Shown here: positions 10,631-18,595 of the stretch, one piece after another
Numbering within the stretch: position 1 is the stretch's first letter
Layout: the number at the start of each line of letters is the position of its first letter
Assembly: GCA_947475655.1 (NCBI GenBank)
Contig: CANJOB010000008.1
Location: 1-38,913, forward strand
Reading direction: 5' to 3'
DNA length: 38,913 nt
DNA from: Caulobacterales bacterium
Lineage (GTDB): Bacteria > Pseudomonadota > Alphaproteobacteria > Caulobacterales > Caulobacteraceae
Position numbers and translations under genes: made by a program
The notes under the pieces: model-generated
Database searches by the model: none
The model's input: only the letters and a program-made list of their open reading frames with translations
Told to the model about the DNA's origin: nothing

Positions 10631-10818
10631 CTCCCCTTTTCCAGCCAGAAACCCCCGCCAGGGCCGCATAAAACGTGGCTATCTAGTATTTACTTATCCA
10701 GTAATCACTGTATAAGGATCGTGACACCGAACGAGACCACGGCCCGAGCAGCTCGACCCGACAGCCCCCCGTCCCAGGCTGTTCGAAGTCAGGGGATCCA
10801 AGCGGTAAGTCACAGTAT

Positions 10819-10844
10819 CCAGGCGGGGTGAAAGCCCCGCCTGG
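10819..10844 (-). terminator. Perfect 10-bp hairpin downstream of the 10870-11985 gene (possible terminator, no clear U-tract)
   Basis: CCAGGCGGGG-TGAAAG-CCCCGCCTGG. Confidence 0.5.
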
Positions 10845-10869
10845 AAATCCTGAAAAACCCCTAGAAAAT

Positions 10870-11985
10870 CTAGAAAATGATGTCGACGTGGCCGCCCACG
10901 GCGGTCAGGACGATCGGGTGCTGGTCGTCCGGCAGCAGCAAGCTGCTGTCGGGCTGGACCGCCTCGACGCCGTCCGGCGCGGTCGCCGTATCGGTCCCGA
11001 CCACGTCCGGCCGCTCGTCGCCCGTGGCGGCGCGCTCCAGGCCCGGCGACACCACCGAGGGCACCTTCACCACCGACAGGTCGGCCGAAGACCCGCCCTG
11101 GGTGAAGAAGTTCAGCACCACGCCCATCGAACCGCCGGCCGGCACGGCGCCCGACAGGCCGCCGACGTCATAGACATCGCCGCCGCCGTCGGACTTGGCC
11201 ACCGGCGTCCCGCCCTTGGCGAGTTGCAGCGACAGGGTCTGGCCATCGTTGTGACGGGTCGTCGCCGGCAGTTCGCGTACGTCGTCATTGGCGGCGAAGG
11301 CCTGGGCGGAGGTGGACTGGAACATCGCCGGGATCGGCGGCGCGAGCATCGGCTCGGCCAGCGATGCGGCGTTGGCCATGGGCACGTAGAAATCGTCAGC
11401 CGCGTTGGCAATGTTCAGCAGGGCGCCCCCGCCCTGGAAGCTCATCTCGGCCTGATAGACCTCCGGCGCGGCCGCCACCCCCCAGTCGGGCATGGAAGCG
11501 GTCTCGATCATGCGGAACGACGGCTGGGCCTCGGTGAACTCCGGCAGCGTCGGGGTGTCGAACACACCGTCATAGTTGGCCGGGCGATCGTAGGGGAACG
11601 GGTCGGCCATATCGCCGTCCATCGCGGCGAACATGGCGTAGGCCTGGGTCGGCATGCCATCGCCCAGCCCGGCCGCGGCGGCCGCCAGGCGGCGCAGTTG
11701 CGGATCGGCGATGAAGCGGTCGACCGCGGCTGAAAGGCTCGGCCCCTCGGTGACGATGTCCTCGGCCTCGACGACGAAAATCTCTCGGATGCGGGCAACG
11801 TGGACGACCACCTCGCCGGTTTCATCCAGAACCGCGCACCAGGGATCGCCGCTATCGGTGACGCCGAAGGCCAGGTCGCGGGCGATCCGTCCGGGCAGCT
11901 GATCGACGAGCGTCGTCAACTGGCCACGTTCGAACGTGGTCCAGTCGTTGGCAACCCGAAGTTTCAGCTCGAGAACATTGCCCAT
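10870..11985 (-). CDS. Uncharacterised ~371-aa protein in operon with an XRE-type regulator
   Basis: ORF from MGNVLELKLRVANDWTTFERGQL to VGGHVDIIF; starts 10 bp after the stop of the XRE gene. N-terminal part (CAVLDETGEVVVHVARIREIFVVE) looks like a compact domain and the remainder is low-complexity, acidic and Ala/Pro/Gly-rich. Confidence 0.78.
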   Translation of the reverse strand: MGNVLELKLRVANDWTTFERGQLTTLVDQLPGRIARDLAFGVTDSGDPWCAVLDETGEVVVHVARIREIFVVEAEDIVTEGPSLSAAVDRFIADPQLRRLAAAAAGLGDGMPTQAYAMFAAMDGDMADPFPYDRPANYDGVFDTPTLPEFTEAQPSFRMIETASMPDWGVAAAPEVYQAEMSFQGGGALLNIANAADDFYVPMANAASLAEPMLAPPIPAMFQSTSAQAFAANDDVRELPATTRHNDGQTLSLQLAKGGTPVAKSDGGGDVYDVGGLSGAVPAGGSMGVVLNFFTQGGSSADLSVVKVPSVVSPGLERAATGDERPDVVGTDTATAPDGVEAVQPDSSLLLPDDQHPIVLTAVGGHVDIIF

Positions 11986-11995
11986 GCGGTCGTGC

Positions 11996-12328
11996 TCAGT
12001 TCGCTCCCACGGCCTTGCGCTGCGCCGCCAGGAACAGCAGGCGATAAAGCTCGGGCTCATAGTGGCGCAGCAGGGTGCGGGCGAACACCTCCGGGTCGAC
12101 CCCGACGGCCCGCGCCCAGGCGCCCTGAATCTCGGTCGGCACCCGGCCGACCCCGCCTTCAACCTGCGAAATGAAGGTGTAGTAGCGAAGGTTGACCAGC
12201 TCGGCCAACTCGGCCTGGGTCAGGCCGGCGCTCTCGCGCAGGCCTTTGAGCCACCGCCCGGCTTCCCGGCGTAGCACCTTCGTCTCAGCGGCGCGGGCTG
12301 GATCAACCGCGGCTCTTGGCATGCTCAA
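11996..12328 (-). CDS. Helix-turn-helix (XRE family) transcriptional regulator
   Basis: LKGLRESAGLTQAELAELVNLRYYTFISQVEGG HTH_3-type motif, then a conserved-looking C-terminus ending YEPELYRLLFLAAQRKAVGAN. Confidence 0.85.
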   Translation of the reverse strand: MSMPRAAVDPARAAETKVLRREAGRWLKGLRESAGLTQAELAELVNLRYYTFISQVEGGVGRVPTEIQGAWARAVGVDPEVFARTLLRHYEPELYRLLFLAAQRKAVGAN

Positions 12329-12486
12329 AGCTCCCCCAGGGCGGACCCGCCTACAGTCGATGCTGGACTTAATTCGTACCGGCGCGGTCGCGTTGTCAAT
12401 GAGCCGGAAAGGTAGGGAAGTTATTGCGTTATTACTAGACTTATTATACCGAACACGCTCAGTGGCGTTTGCGACGGAGGTGCGGC

Positions 12487-12867
12487 ATGAGAAAAGTCGA
12501 CGGCTTGCTGGCCCTGAGCCTCTGTCTGGCCTGGGCCGCCTACCACGATCCGGCCGCCATGGCCGTGGTCGCCGGAGCCGGATTCATCCCGGTCCCGTCC
12601 GCCCGCCTTGCCTCGAAACCTCATGGCCGCGCGCCCATGACGCACCCCGCCGCCCAACCCTGGTTGGAAGCCCTGCTCGGGGCGGTGTCGATCCTGATCG
12701 GCGCCGACCTGCTCGACCTGCATCTCGGGGCGACCCTGGCGGTGCTGGCGCTCTACGCCTTCGCCGTGGCGGTCTCGCCCTGCCTGCGCCGGATGGAGGC
12801 GCCGCGTCTCGCCTTACGCCACCCTGCCCGCGCGTCGGCTCAGCAGCAGCATCAGCCCGGCGGCTAG
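12487..12867 (+). CDS. Small putative membrane protein
   Basis: GGAGG Shine-Dalgarno 6 nt before ATG; 126 aa with about two hydrophobic segments; 3' end overlaps the convergent MFS gene by 54 bp. Confidence 0.5.
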   Translation: MRKVDGLLALSLCLAWAAYHDPAAMAVVAGAGFIPVPSARLASKPHGRAPMTHPAAQPWLEALLGAVSILIGADLLDLHLGATLAVLALYAFAVAVSPCLRRMEAPRLALRHPARASAQQQHQPGG

Positions 12868-14058
12868 GACGCCCGCCGTCCCAACCAGGTTGGGCAGGCC
12901 CAGCCACGGCGCGGCCATGCCGATGGCGAAGGCGCCGACCGCGGGGCCGGAGCGGAACAGCAGGCTGAAGATCGACAGCACCCGGCCGCGGTAGGCCGGC
13001 TCGGCCCGATGCTGCAGCAGCGACTGCAGGCTGATGTTGCAAATCACATGGCAGACCCCGACCGCCGCCATGGCCGGCAGGGCCACTCTAAGATCGCGGG
13101 TGACGCAGAAGATCAGAAGAAACACGCACATGCCGGCGCCCGAGGCGAACATCAGCGGGATGAGCGGCTTGCCGCCGTGGCGCTTCATCATGAAGACGGC
13201 GCCGGCCATGGCCCCCAGGCCCTGAGCTGTCAGCAGCAGGCCCAGGGTCTGCGGCCCGCCGGCGAACACCGCCCCGGCGAAGGCCGGCAGCAGCTCGGAG
13301 AACGGCCTCGCCAGCAGGGCGAAGATGACGGCCGCGCCGACGATCAGGGCGATGGCCGGGGTGCGGGCGACATAGGCGAAGCCGCCGGCCATGTCCTGCA
13401 GAAACGGCCGGTGATGTGTGCCGGGCGGGTGGTGGATGTAGCCGCGCAGGCGCGACAGCACGAAGATCATCGCCAGGAAGGAGGCGCTGTTGACCGCGAA
13501 CACCGCCGCCGCCCCGCCCTTGGCCAGCAGCAGCCCGGCCGCCGCCGGCCCAATGCTGCGGGCCACCGCGATCCCGACCGAGTTCATGGCGATGGCTTGG
13601 GAGATCCCGCCCTCCGGGGCCAGGAAGTTGATGGTCGTCATCCGCACCGGATTGTTGAACCCGCTGATGGTCGACTCGATCAGGGCGAACATCATCAGCA
13701 GGCCGATGGTCATGGCCCCGAAGGCCGACAGAGCGCACAGCACCAGGGCGTTGAGCAGCAGCAGCCGCTGGGTGGTCATGAACACCACATAGGGCGAGCG
13801 GCGGTCGGCCATGGTCCCGGCCAGGGGCGCCACCCACAGCAGCGACAGCAGTTCCATCAGCGCCATGGCGCCGACCCACTGCACCGAATGGGTCAGGTCC
13901 CACGCCAGCCAGCCCATGGCGGTCTTCTGCATCCAGCTGCCGATGGCGGAGACGCACTGGGCGGTGGTGTAGGCGCGGATCGGTCCGGTGGTGGCGGGCC
14001 GCTCGAACTCGGACCGGGTTTCCTCGGGGATGGGGGATGGGGGCTCAAGCGACTCCAT
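12814..14058 (-). CDS. MFS transporter
   Basis: 414-aa polytopic protein, 12-TM pattern, GTMADRRSPY motif in the TM2-3 loop. Confidence 0.9.
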   Translation of the reverse strand: MESLEPPSPIPEETRSEFERPATTGPIRAYTTAQCVSAIGSWMQKTAMGWLAWDLTHSVQWVGAMALMELLSLLWVAPLAGTMADRRSPYVVFMTTQRLLLLNALVLCALSAFGAMTIGLLMMFALIESTISGFNNPVRMTTINFLAPEGGISQAIAMNSVGIAVARSIGPAAAGLLLAKGGAAAVFAVNSASFLAMIFVLSRLRGYIHHPPGTHHRPFLQDMAGGFAYVARTPAIALIVGAAVIFALLARPFSELLPAFAGAVFAGGPQTLGLLLTAQGLGAMAGAVFMMKRHGGKPLIPLMFASGAGMCVFLLIFCVTRDLRVALPAMAAVGVCHVICNISLQSLLQHRAEPAYRGRVLSIFSLLFRSGPAVGAFAIGMAAPWLGLPNLVGTAGVLAAGLMLLLSRRAGRVA

Positions 14059-14109
14059 GGGGTGTCTCTAGCTCTTCCCGCCGCCGCCAGACAGGGCTAG
14101 CGAGGAGGC

Positions 14110-14487
14110 ATGACCAGCGCCGAAGATTCCGTCCGCGCCCGGCGGCGGCTGACCAACAAACTGATTGCCGGCAAGGACGCTCAGCGCCTGGCGCCCTTCT
14201 TCACGCCCGACGCGGTGCTGATCGCCGGCGACGGAGCGTCGATCCTCGGCCGCGCGGCGATCATCGAGGCCTTCGCTGCCCAGTTCGCCGACCCCGGCTT
14301 CATCGCCTATGTGCGCGAGACCGCCAGCGTCTCCCTCGACGCCCAGGGGGACCGGGCCGCAGAGCACGGGCGATGGCAGGGCCGCTGGACCAACGCTCCG
14401 CCGATGGGCGGCGACTACCTGGCCGTCTGGCGAAGGGTGACCGGCCAGTGGGTGATCGAGCGCGAGCTGTACGTGACCTTGGCTTGA
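14110..14487 (+). CDS. SnoaL/NTF2-like (DUF4440-type) small protein
   Basis: 125 aa, FFTPDAVLIAGDGASILGRAAIIEAFAAQF ... DYLAVWRRVTGQWVIERELYVTLA pattern of NTF2-like fold proteins. Confidence 0.75.
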   Translation: MTSAEDSVRARRRLTNKLIAGKDAQRLAPFFTPDAVLIAGDGASILGRAAIIEAFAAQFADPGFIAYVRETASVSLDAQGDRAAEHGRWQGRWTNAPPMGGDYLAVWRRVTGQWVIERELYVTLA

Positions 14488-14542
14488 CCGCAACAGGCCG
14501 GCGGCGTCAGCTGGCCGGCGAAATCAGCTCGGGGAGGATTTC

Positions 14543-15496
14543 ATGCGCCTTGAAGGTACGACACTGGCGTTCGCCGCGGCGACGGGTCTCGCGGCCTGCA
14601 CGCTTCTGTTCGCGCCCGCGGCGCCTGTGGCCCAGCCGCCCCCGCGGCCCGCGGGTCCTCCCGGGTCGTGTGGAACGGCCATGCCGACTTTGCCACCGCC
14701 TCCCCGGACGCAGGCCGCGCCCATCGTCACCGATCTGGGTCAGGGCGTGACGGAGATGGTGGGCGATGGCGGCAACATGGTCCTGCTCAATGGCGCCGAC
14801 GGCCTGATCCTGATCGACGCCCAATACGCCACCAGCGCCGCGAACAACCTGGCGAAGATCGAGCAACTCACGGGCGCCAAGCCGAAATTCCTCGTCAACA
14901 CGCATTTCCATGCCGATCATACGGGCGGAAACGCGGTGTTCGCCCAGGCGGGCGCGACGATTTTTTCCAGCGAGAACGCGCGCAAAAGTCTCCTCAGCCA
15001 GGCGACGACCCCGAAGGTCGCATTGCCCGTCGTCACCTTCCAGGACGGCGTGACCTTTCACCTCAACGGCCAGACCATTCGCGTGTTCAAGGCGCCGTTG
15101 CCGGCGCACTCCGACGGCGATGTGATGATCTATTTCGTCGAGGCCGACGTGCTGCACATGGGCGACCTCTACGCCACGAGTTGCTATCCCGCCGTGGGCT
15201 TCTCGCAGTCGGGATTCATTGCGGCGCTCAAACGAGCGCTTGAGGTCGCCGGCCCCAACACCAAGATCGTCCCCGGCCATGGCGATGTCGCCGGCCGCAA
15301 GGATCTCGAGGCGACGCTGGCCATGCACGAAGGGGCGCGCGCGGCGGTGGAAAAGGCCGTGAAGAGCGGCGCCACGCTGCAGCAGGCGATCACGGCGAAG
15401 CCGCTGGCGCAGTGGACGCCGATGTTCGCGCCGCCAGGCAGCTTTGTCACCGATGATGCCTATGTCACCAAGATCTACACCGAGTTGAAACAGTAG
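14543..15496 (+). CDS. Exported MBL-fold metallo-hydrolase, paralog 1
   Basis: Signal-like N-terminus MRLEGTTLAFAAATGLAACTLLFAPAAPVAQ, Pro-rich linker, NTHFHADHTGG (HxHxDH), PAHSDGD, VLHMGD and VPGHGD motifs. Confidence 0.9.
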   Translation: MRLEGTTLAFAAATGLAACTLLFAPAAPVAQPPPRPAGPPGSCGTAMPTLPPPPRTQAAPIVTDLGQGVTEMVGDGGNMVLLNGADGLILIDAQYATSAANNLAKIEQLTGAKPKFLVNTHFHADHTGGNAVFAQAGATIFSSENARKSLLSQATTPKVALPVVTFQDGVTFHLNGQTIRVFKAPLPAHSDGDVMIYFVEADVLHMGDLYATSCYPAVGFSQSGFIAALKRALEVAGPNTKIVPGHGDVAGRKDLEATLAMHEGARAAVEKAVKSGATLQQAITAKPLAQWTPMFAPPGSFVTDDAYVTKIYTELKQ

Positions 15497-15531
15497 TGCG
15501 AACGCCGCGTCGCGCGGTTAAGGGGGATTTC

Positions 15532-16466
15532 ATGCGCCTGAATTTTCGACGCTGGCGTTCGTCGCGGCGACGGGCATCGCCGCCGGCACGCTGCTGTTCG
15601 CGCCCGCGGCCCCTGTTGCCCAGGATTATTCGGCGCCCGTGAGCCGCGTGACCGACGTGGGACCGGGCATGAAGTTGCTGGGCGGCACCCCGGGCGGCAA
15701 CATCACCCTGCTCAACGGACCTGACGGCCTGTTCGTGGTCGACGCCCAGTTCGAGGTCAACGCCATAGCCAACCTCGCGAAGATTGAGGAGATCGCCAAG
15801 GCCAAGCCGAAATACCTCGTCAACACGCACGCGCATTTCGACCATGCCGGCGGCAACGAACAATTCGCCAAGGCTGGCGCGACCATCTTCGCCAGCGAGA
15901 ATTCGCGCAAACACCTCACCGAACAGGTGGCTTCGGTCGACCGCGCAGGGCTGGCGAGACCGGCCCCGCGGAAGGGCGCCTGGCCCGTCGTCAGCTTCAA
16001 GGACGGCATCGACTTCCACCTCAACGGTCAGACCATTCGCGTCTTCCAATCGCCGCAGCCGGCGCACACCGACGGCGACACGGTGATCTATTTCGTCGAG
16101 GCCGACGTCCTGGACATGGGCGATGTCTACACCAAGGGCCGCTACCCCGGCGTGGACGTCGGTTCGAACGGCACGCAGGCGGGATTCATAGCCGCGTTCA
16201 AGCGCGTGCTCGAGGTCACCGGCCCCAACACCAAGATCATCCCCGGCCATGGCGACCTCGCCAACCGCAAGGATCTCGAGGTGACGCTGGCCATGCACCA
16301 GGGCGCGCGCGCGGCGGTGGAAAAGCTCGTGAAGAGCGGCGCCACGCTGCAGCAGACGATCGCGGCAAAACCGCTGGCGCAGTGGACGCCGCAGTGGGCG
16401 CCCTCAGGCAGCTTTACCAGCGACGACGCCTTTGTCAGGGTGATCTACAACGAGCTGAAGCGATAA
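15532..16466 (+). CDS. MBL-fold metallo-hydrolase, paralog 2 (catalytic domain intact from 15639; signal-peptide region apparently frameshifted)
   Basis: NTHAHFDHAGG, PAHTDGD, VLDMGD and IPGHGD motifs. ATG at 15532 aligns with the paralog 1 start but is one base out of frame with the catalytic ORF; the intact ORF in the track starts at a GTG at 15639. Confidence 0.8.
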
Positions 16467-16575
16467 GGCGGGCGATACCCAGCGATACATCTCGTCTAGC
16501 CGAGCCGGAATTTGCTTGAAAAGCCCGGCGGCCGGCCGCGTCATCGGCCGGCGAAATCATGCTCGGGAGGATTAA

Positions 16576-17532
16576 ATGCGTCTTCGATCTTCGCTATTGC
16601 CGCTCGTTGCGGCGGCGGTCTTTTCGGCTCTCGCGCTGCTTGTGCCGGTCGATCCGGATTCGCCCATGGCCCAGGCCGCCAACACTCAGGCGTTCGGCCG
16701 CGTGATCGACCTGGGACAGGACGTCAAGATGCTGATGGGCCAGGGCGGCAACATGGCCATGCTGGGCGGGCCCGACGGCTTGTTCGTTGTCGATGATCAG
16801 TTCACCACCAACGCCGAAGCCAACCTGGCCAAGATCGAGGAGATCGCCAAGGCCAAGCCGAAATTCCTCGTCAACACGCACTGGCATTTCGACCACATGG
16901 GCGGCAACGCCGTGTTCGCCAAGGCCGGCGCGACCATCTTCGCCAGCGACAATTCGCGCAAGCGCATGAGCGGCCAGATCACCTCGCTCGAACTCACAGG
17001 GCAGCCGAGACGGACCTGGGCGAAGGAATTCTGGCCCGTCGTCACCTTCAAGGACGGCATCGATTTCCACCTGAACGGCCAGACCATTCGCGTGATCAAG
17101 GCGCCGGCGCCGACGCACACCGACGGCGATGTGATGATCTATTTCGTCGAGGCCGACGTCCTGCACATGGGCGACACCTACACCAAGGACGGCTATCCCC
17201 TGGTGGACACGCCCTCCAACGGCACACAGGCGGGACACATCGCGACGTTCAAGCGCGTGCTCGAGCTCACCGGCCCCAACACCAAGTACATCCCCGGCCA
17301 TGGCGAACTGGCCAACCGTGACGATGTGGTGGCGACGCTGGCCATGCACGAAGGCGCGCGCGCGGCGGTCGAAAAGGCTGTGAAGAGCGGCGCCACCTTG
17401 CAGCAGACGATCGCGGCGAGACCGCTGGCGCAGTGGACGCCGCGCTTCGGCCGCCCAGGCAACTTCGCCAGCGAGGATGCCTTCGTCACGGTGATCTACA
17501 ACGAGCTGAAGAAGAGCCAGCCGCAAGCTTGA
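16576..17532 (+). CDS. Exported MBL-fold metallo-hydrolase, paralog 3
   Basis: Signal peptide MRLRSSLLPLVAAAVFSALALLVPVDPDSPMAQA; NTHWHFDHMGG, PTHTDGD, VLHMGD and IPGHGE motifs. Confidence 0.92.
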   Translation: MRLRSSLLPLVAAAVFSALALLVPVDPDSPMAQAANTQAFGRVIDLGQDVKMLMGQGGNMAMLGGPDGLFVVDDQFTTNAEANLAKIEEIAKAKPKFLVNTHWHFDHMGGNAVFAKAGATIFASDNSRKRMSGQITSLELTGQPRRTWAKEFWPVVTFKDGIDFHLNGQTIRVIKAPAPTHTDGDVMIYFVEADVLHMGDTYTKDGYPLVDTPSNGTQAGHIATFKRVLELTGPNTKYIPGHGELANRDDVVATLAMHEGARAAVEKAVKSGATLQQTIAARPLAQWTPRFGRPGNFASEDAFVTVIYNELKKSQPQA

Positions 17533-17577
17533 CCATGCCGCCGGCTTGACGGTGTTATGGCGCAACAGGAGAGCGCC

Positions 17578-18306
17578 ATGCAGCACACGCCCCCGCCCCA
17601 GGACACCATCGCCCGCCGGTGGCTCGGCCTGTCCGCCATCGCCCTGGCGATCCTGTTCAACGCGCCGTTCTCGATCCTGGCCGGAACCTACGACTATCCC
17701 GACGTGCTGCGCCGGCCCGCCGGTGAGGCGCTGGACCTGTTCACGGCCGGCGGTCCGTCGCTGATCCTGACCTGGCACGCCTTCGCCCTCGCCGCCCTGG
17801 CCTTGGCCCCGCTGGCGGTCGGCCTGTCGATCACCGCCGGACGGATGATCCGCCATCCGGCCCTCGCCGTCGGGGCGGCGGTGTTCGGCGCCATGGCGGG
17901 CGTGACCCAGGCCATGGGCCTATGGCGCTGGGTGTTCGTCATCCCGATGCTGGCCCGCGACCACGCCGCCGGATCGCCGGAAGCGCGCGCGGCGGCGGAA
18001 CGTGCCTTCGCGGTGCTGAACCAGTACGGCGGCGTCGCCATCGGCGAGCACCTGGGGCAGATGCTGACCGCCCTGTTCGTGCTGTGCCTCTCTCGCCTGC
18101 AGTGGATCGAGGGCCGCAAACCCACCGCCCTGGCCGGCTATGTCACCGCCGCCGCCATTGCCGTCGGAACCACGGAAGGCGTCGCCATCGCGCTCGGCCG
18201 GTCTGGCGAGACCTTCGGCCTGGTCACCATCGCCGGCTTTCTTGGCCTGACCGTATGGCTGCTGATGACCGGCGCCGGCCTGTTGCGGGGCCGCCGCGTC
18301 GCCTGA
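17578..18306 (+). CDS. DUF4386-like integral membrane protein
   Basis: Polytopic protein with ILAGTYDYPDVLRRPAGEALDLFTAGGPSLILTWHAF pattern; AGGAG upstream of the second ATG (17578). Confidence 0.75.
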   Translation: MQHTPPPQDTIARRWLGLSAIALAILFNAPFSILAGTYDYPDVLRRPAGEALDLFTAGGPSLILTWHAFALAALALAPLAVGLSITAGRMIRHPALAVGAAVFGAMAGVTQAMGLWRWVFVIPMLARDHAAGSPEARAAAERAFAVLNQYGGVAIGEHLGQMLTALFVLCLSRLQWIEGRKPTALAGYVTAAAIAVGTTEGVAIALGRSGETFGLVTIAGFLGLTVWLLMTGAGLLRGRRVA

Positions 18307-18382
18307 AGGGCGCCAACCCTTTGCTAACCCTGTTGGGCCATGGTCCTGCGGGGCGGCTGAAGGCCGCAGTTAGAGACCGGCC

Positions 18383-18595
18383 ATGTCCTTTGCGCGACTG
18401 TTGATCCTGGCGGCGGCGGCCCTGAGTGTTTCGGGCTGTCTGCAGACCGACTACGGCTCGCTCTATCCGCTGCCGCTGAACTATCGCCGCGGCGTGCCGG
18501 AGCGGAATTTCGGCGGCGGCCCGCTGCCGACGCCCGGCCCGAGCACTTTCCCGAAGCGTTCGCCGGCCAGACTGCCCACGCCGCAAGCGCGGTAG
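18383..18595 (+). CDS. Small putative lipoprotein
   Basis: 70 aa; lipobox LSVSGC after a hydrophobic signal; stop codon directly abuts the next ATG (TAGATG). Confidence 0.68.
   Translation: MSFARLLILAAAALSVSGCLQTDYGSLYPLPLNYRRGVPERNFGGGPLPTPGPSTFPKRSPARLPTPQAR

Noticed and set aside
10556-12480. Genomic island integrated at tRNA-Val
   Set aside because: No integrase and no direct repeat of the tRNA 3' end found at the far side; kept only as a speculation about the AT-rich patch.
16594-17856. 420-aa minus-strand ORF across MBL copy 3
   Set aside because: Mirror-frame ORF; similar antisense ORFs appear over copies 1 and 2 because the paralogs share sequence, so recurrence is not independent evidence.
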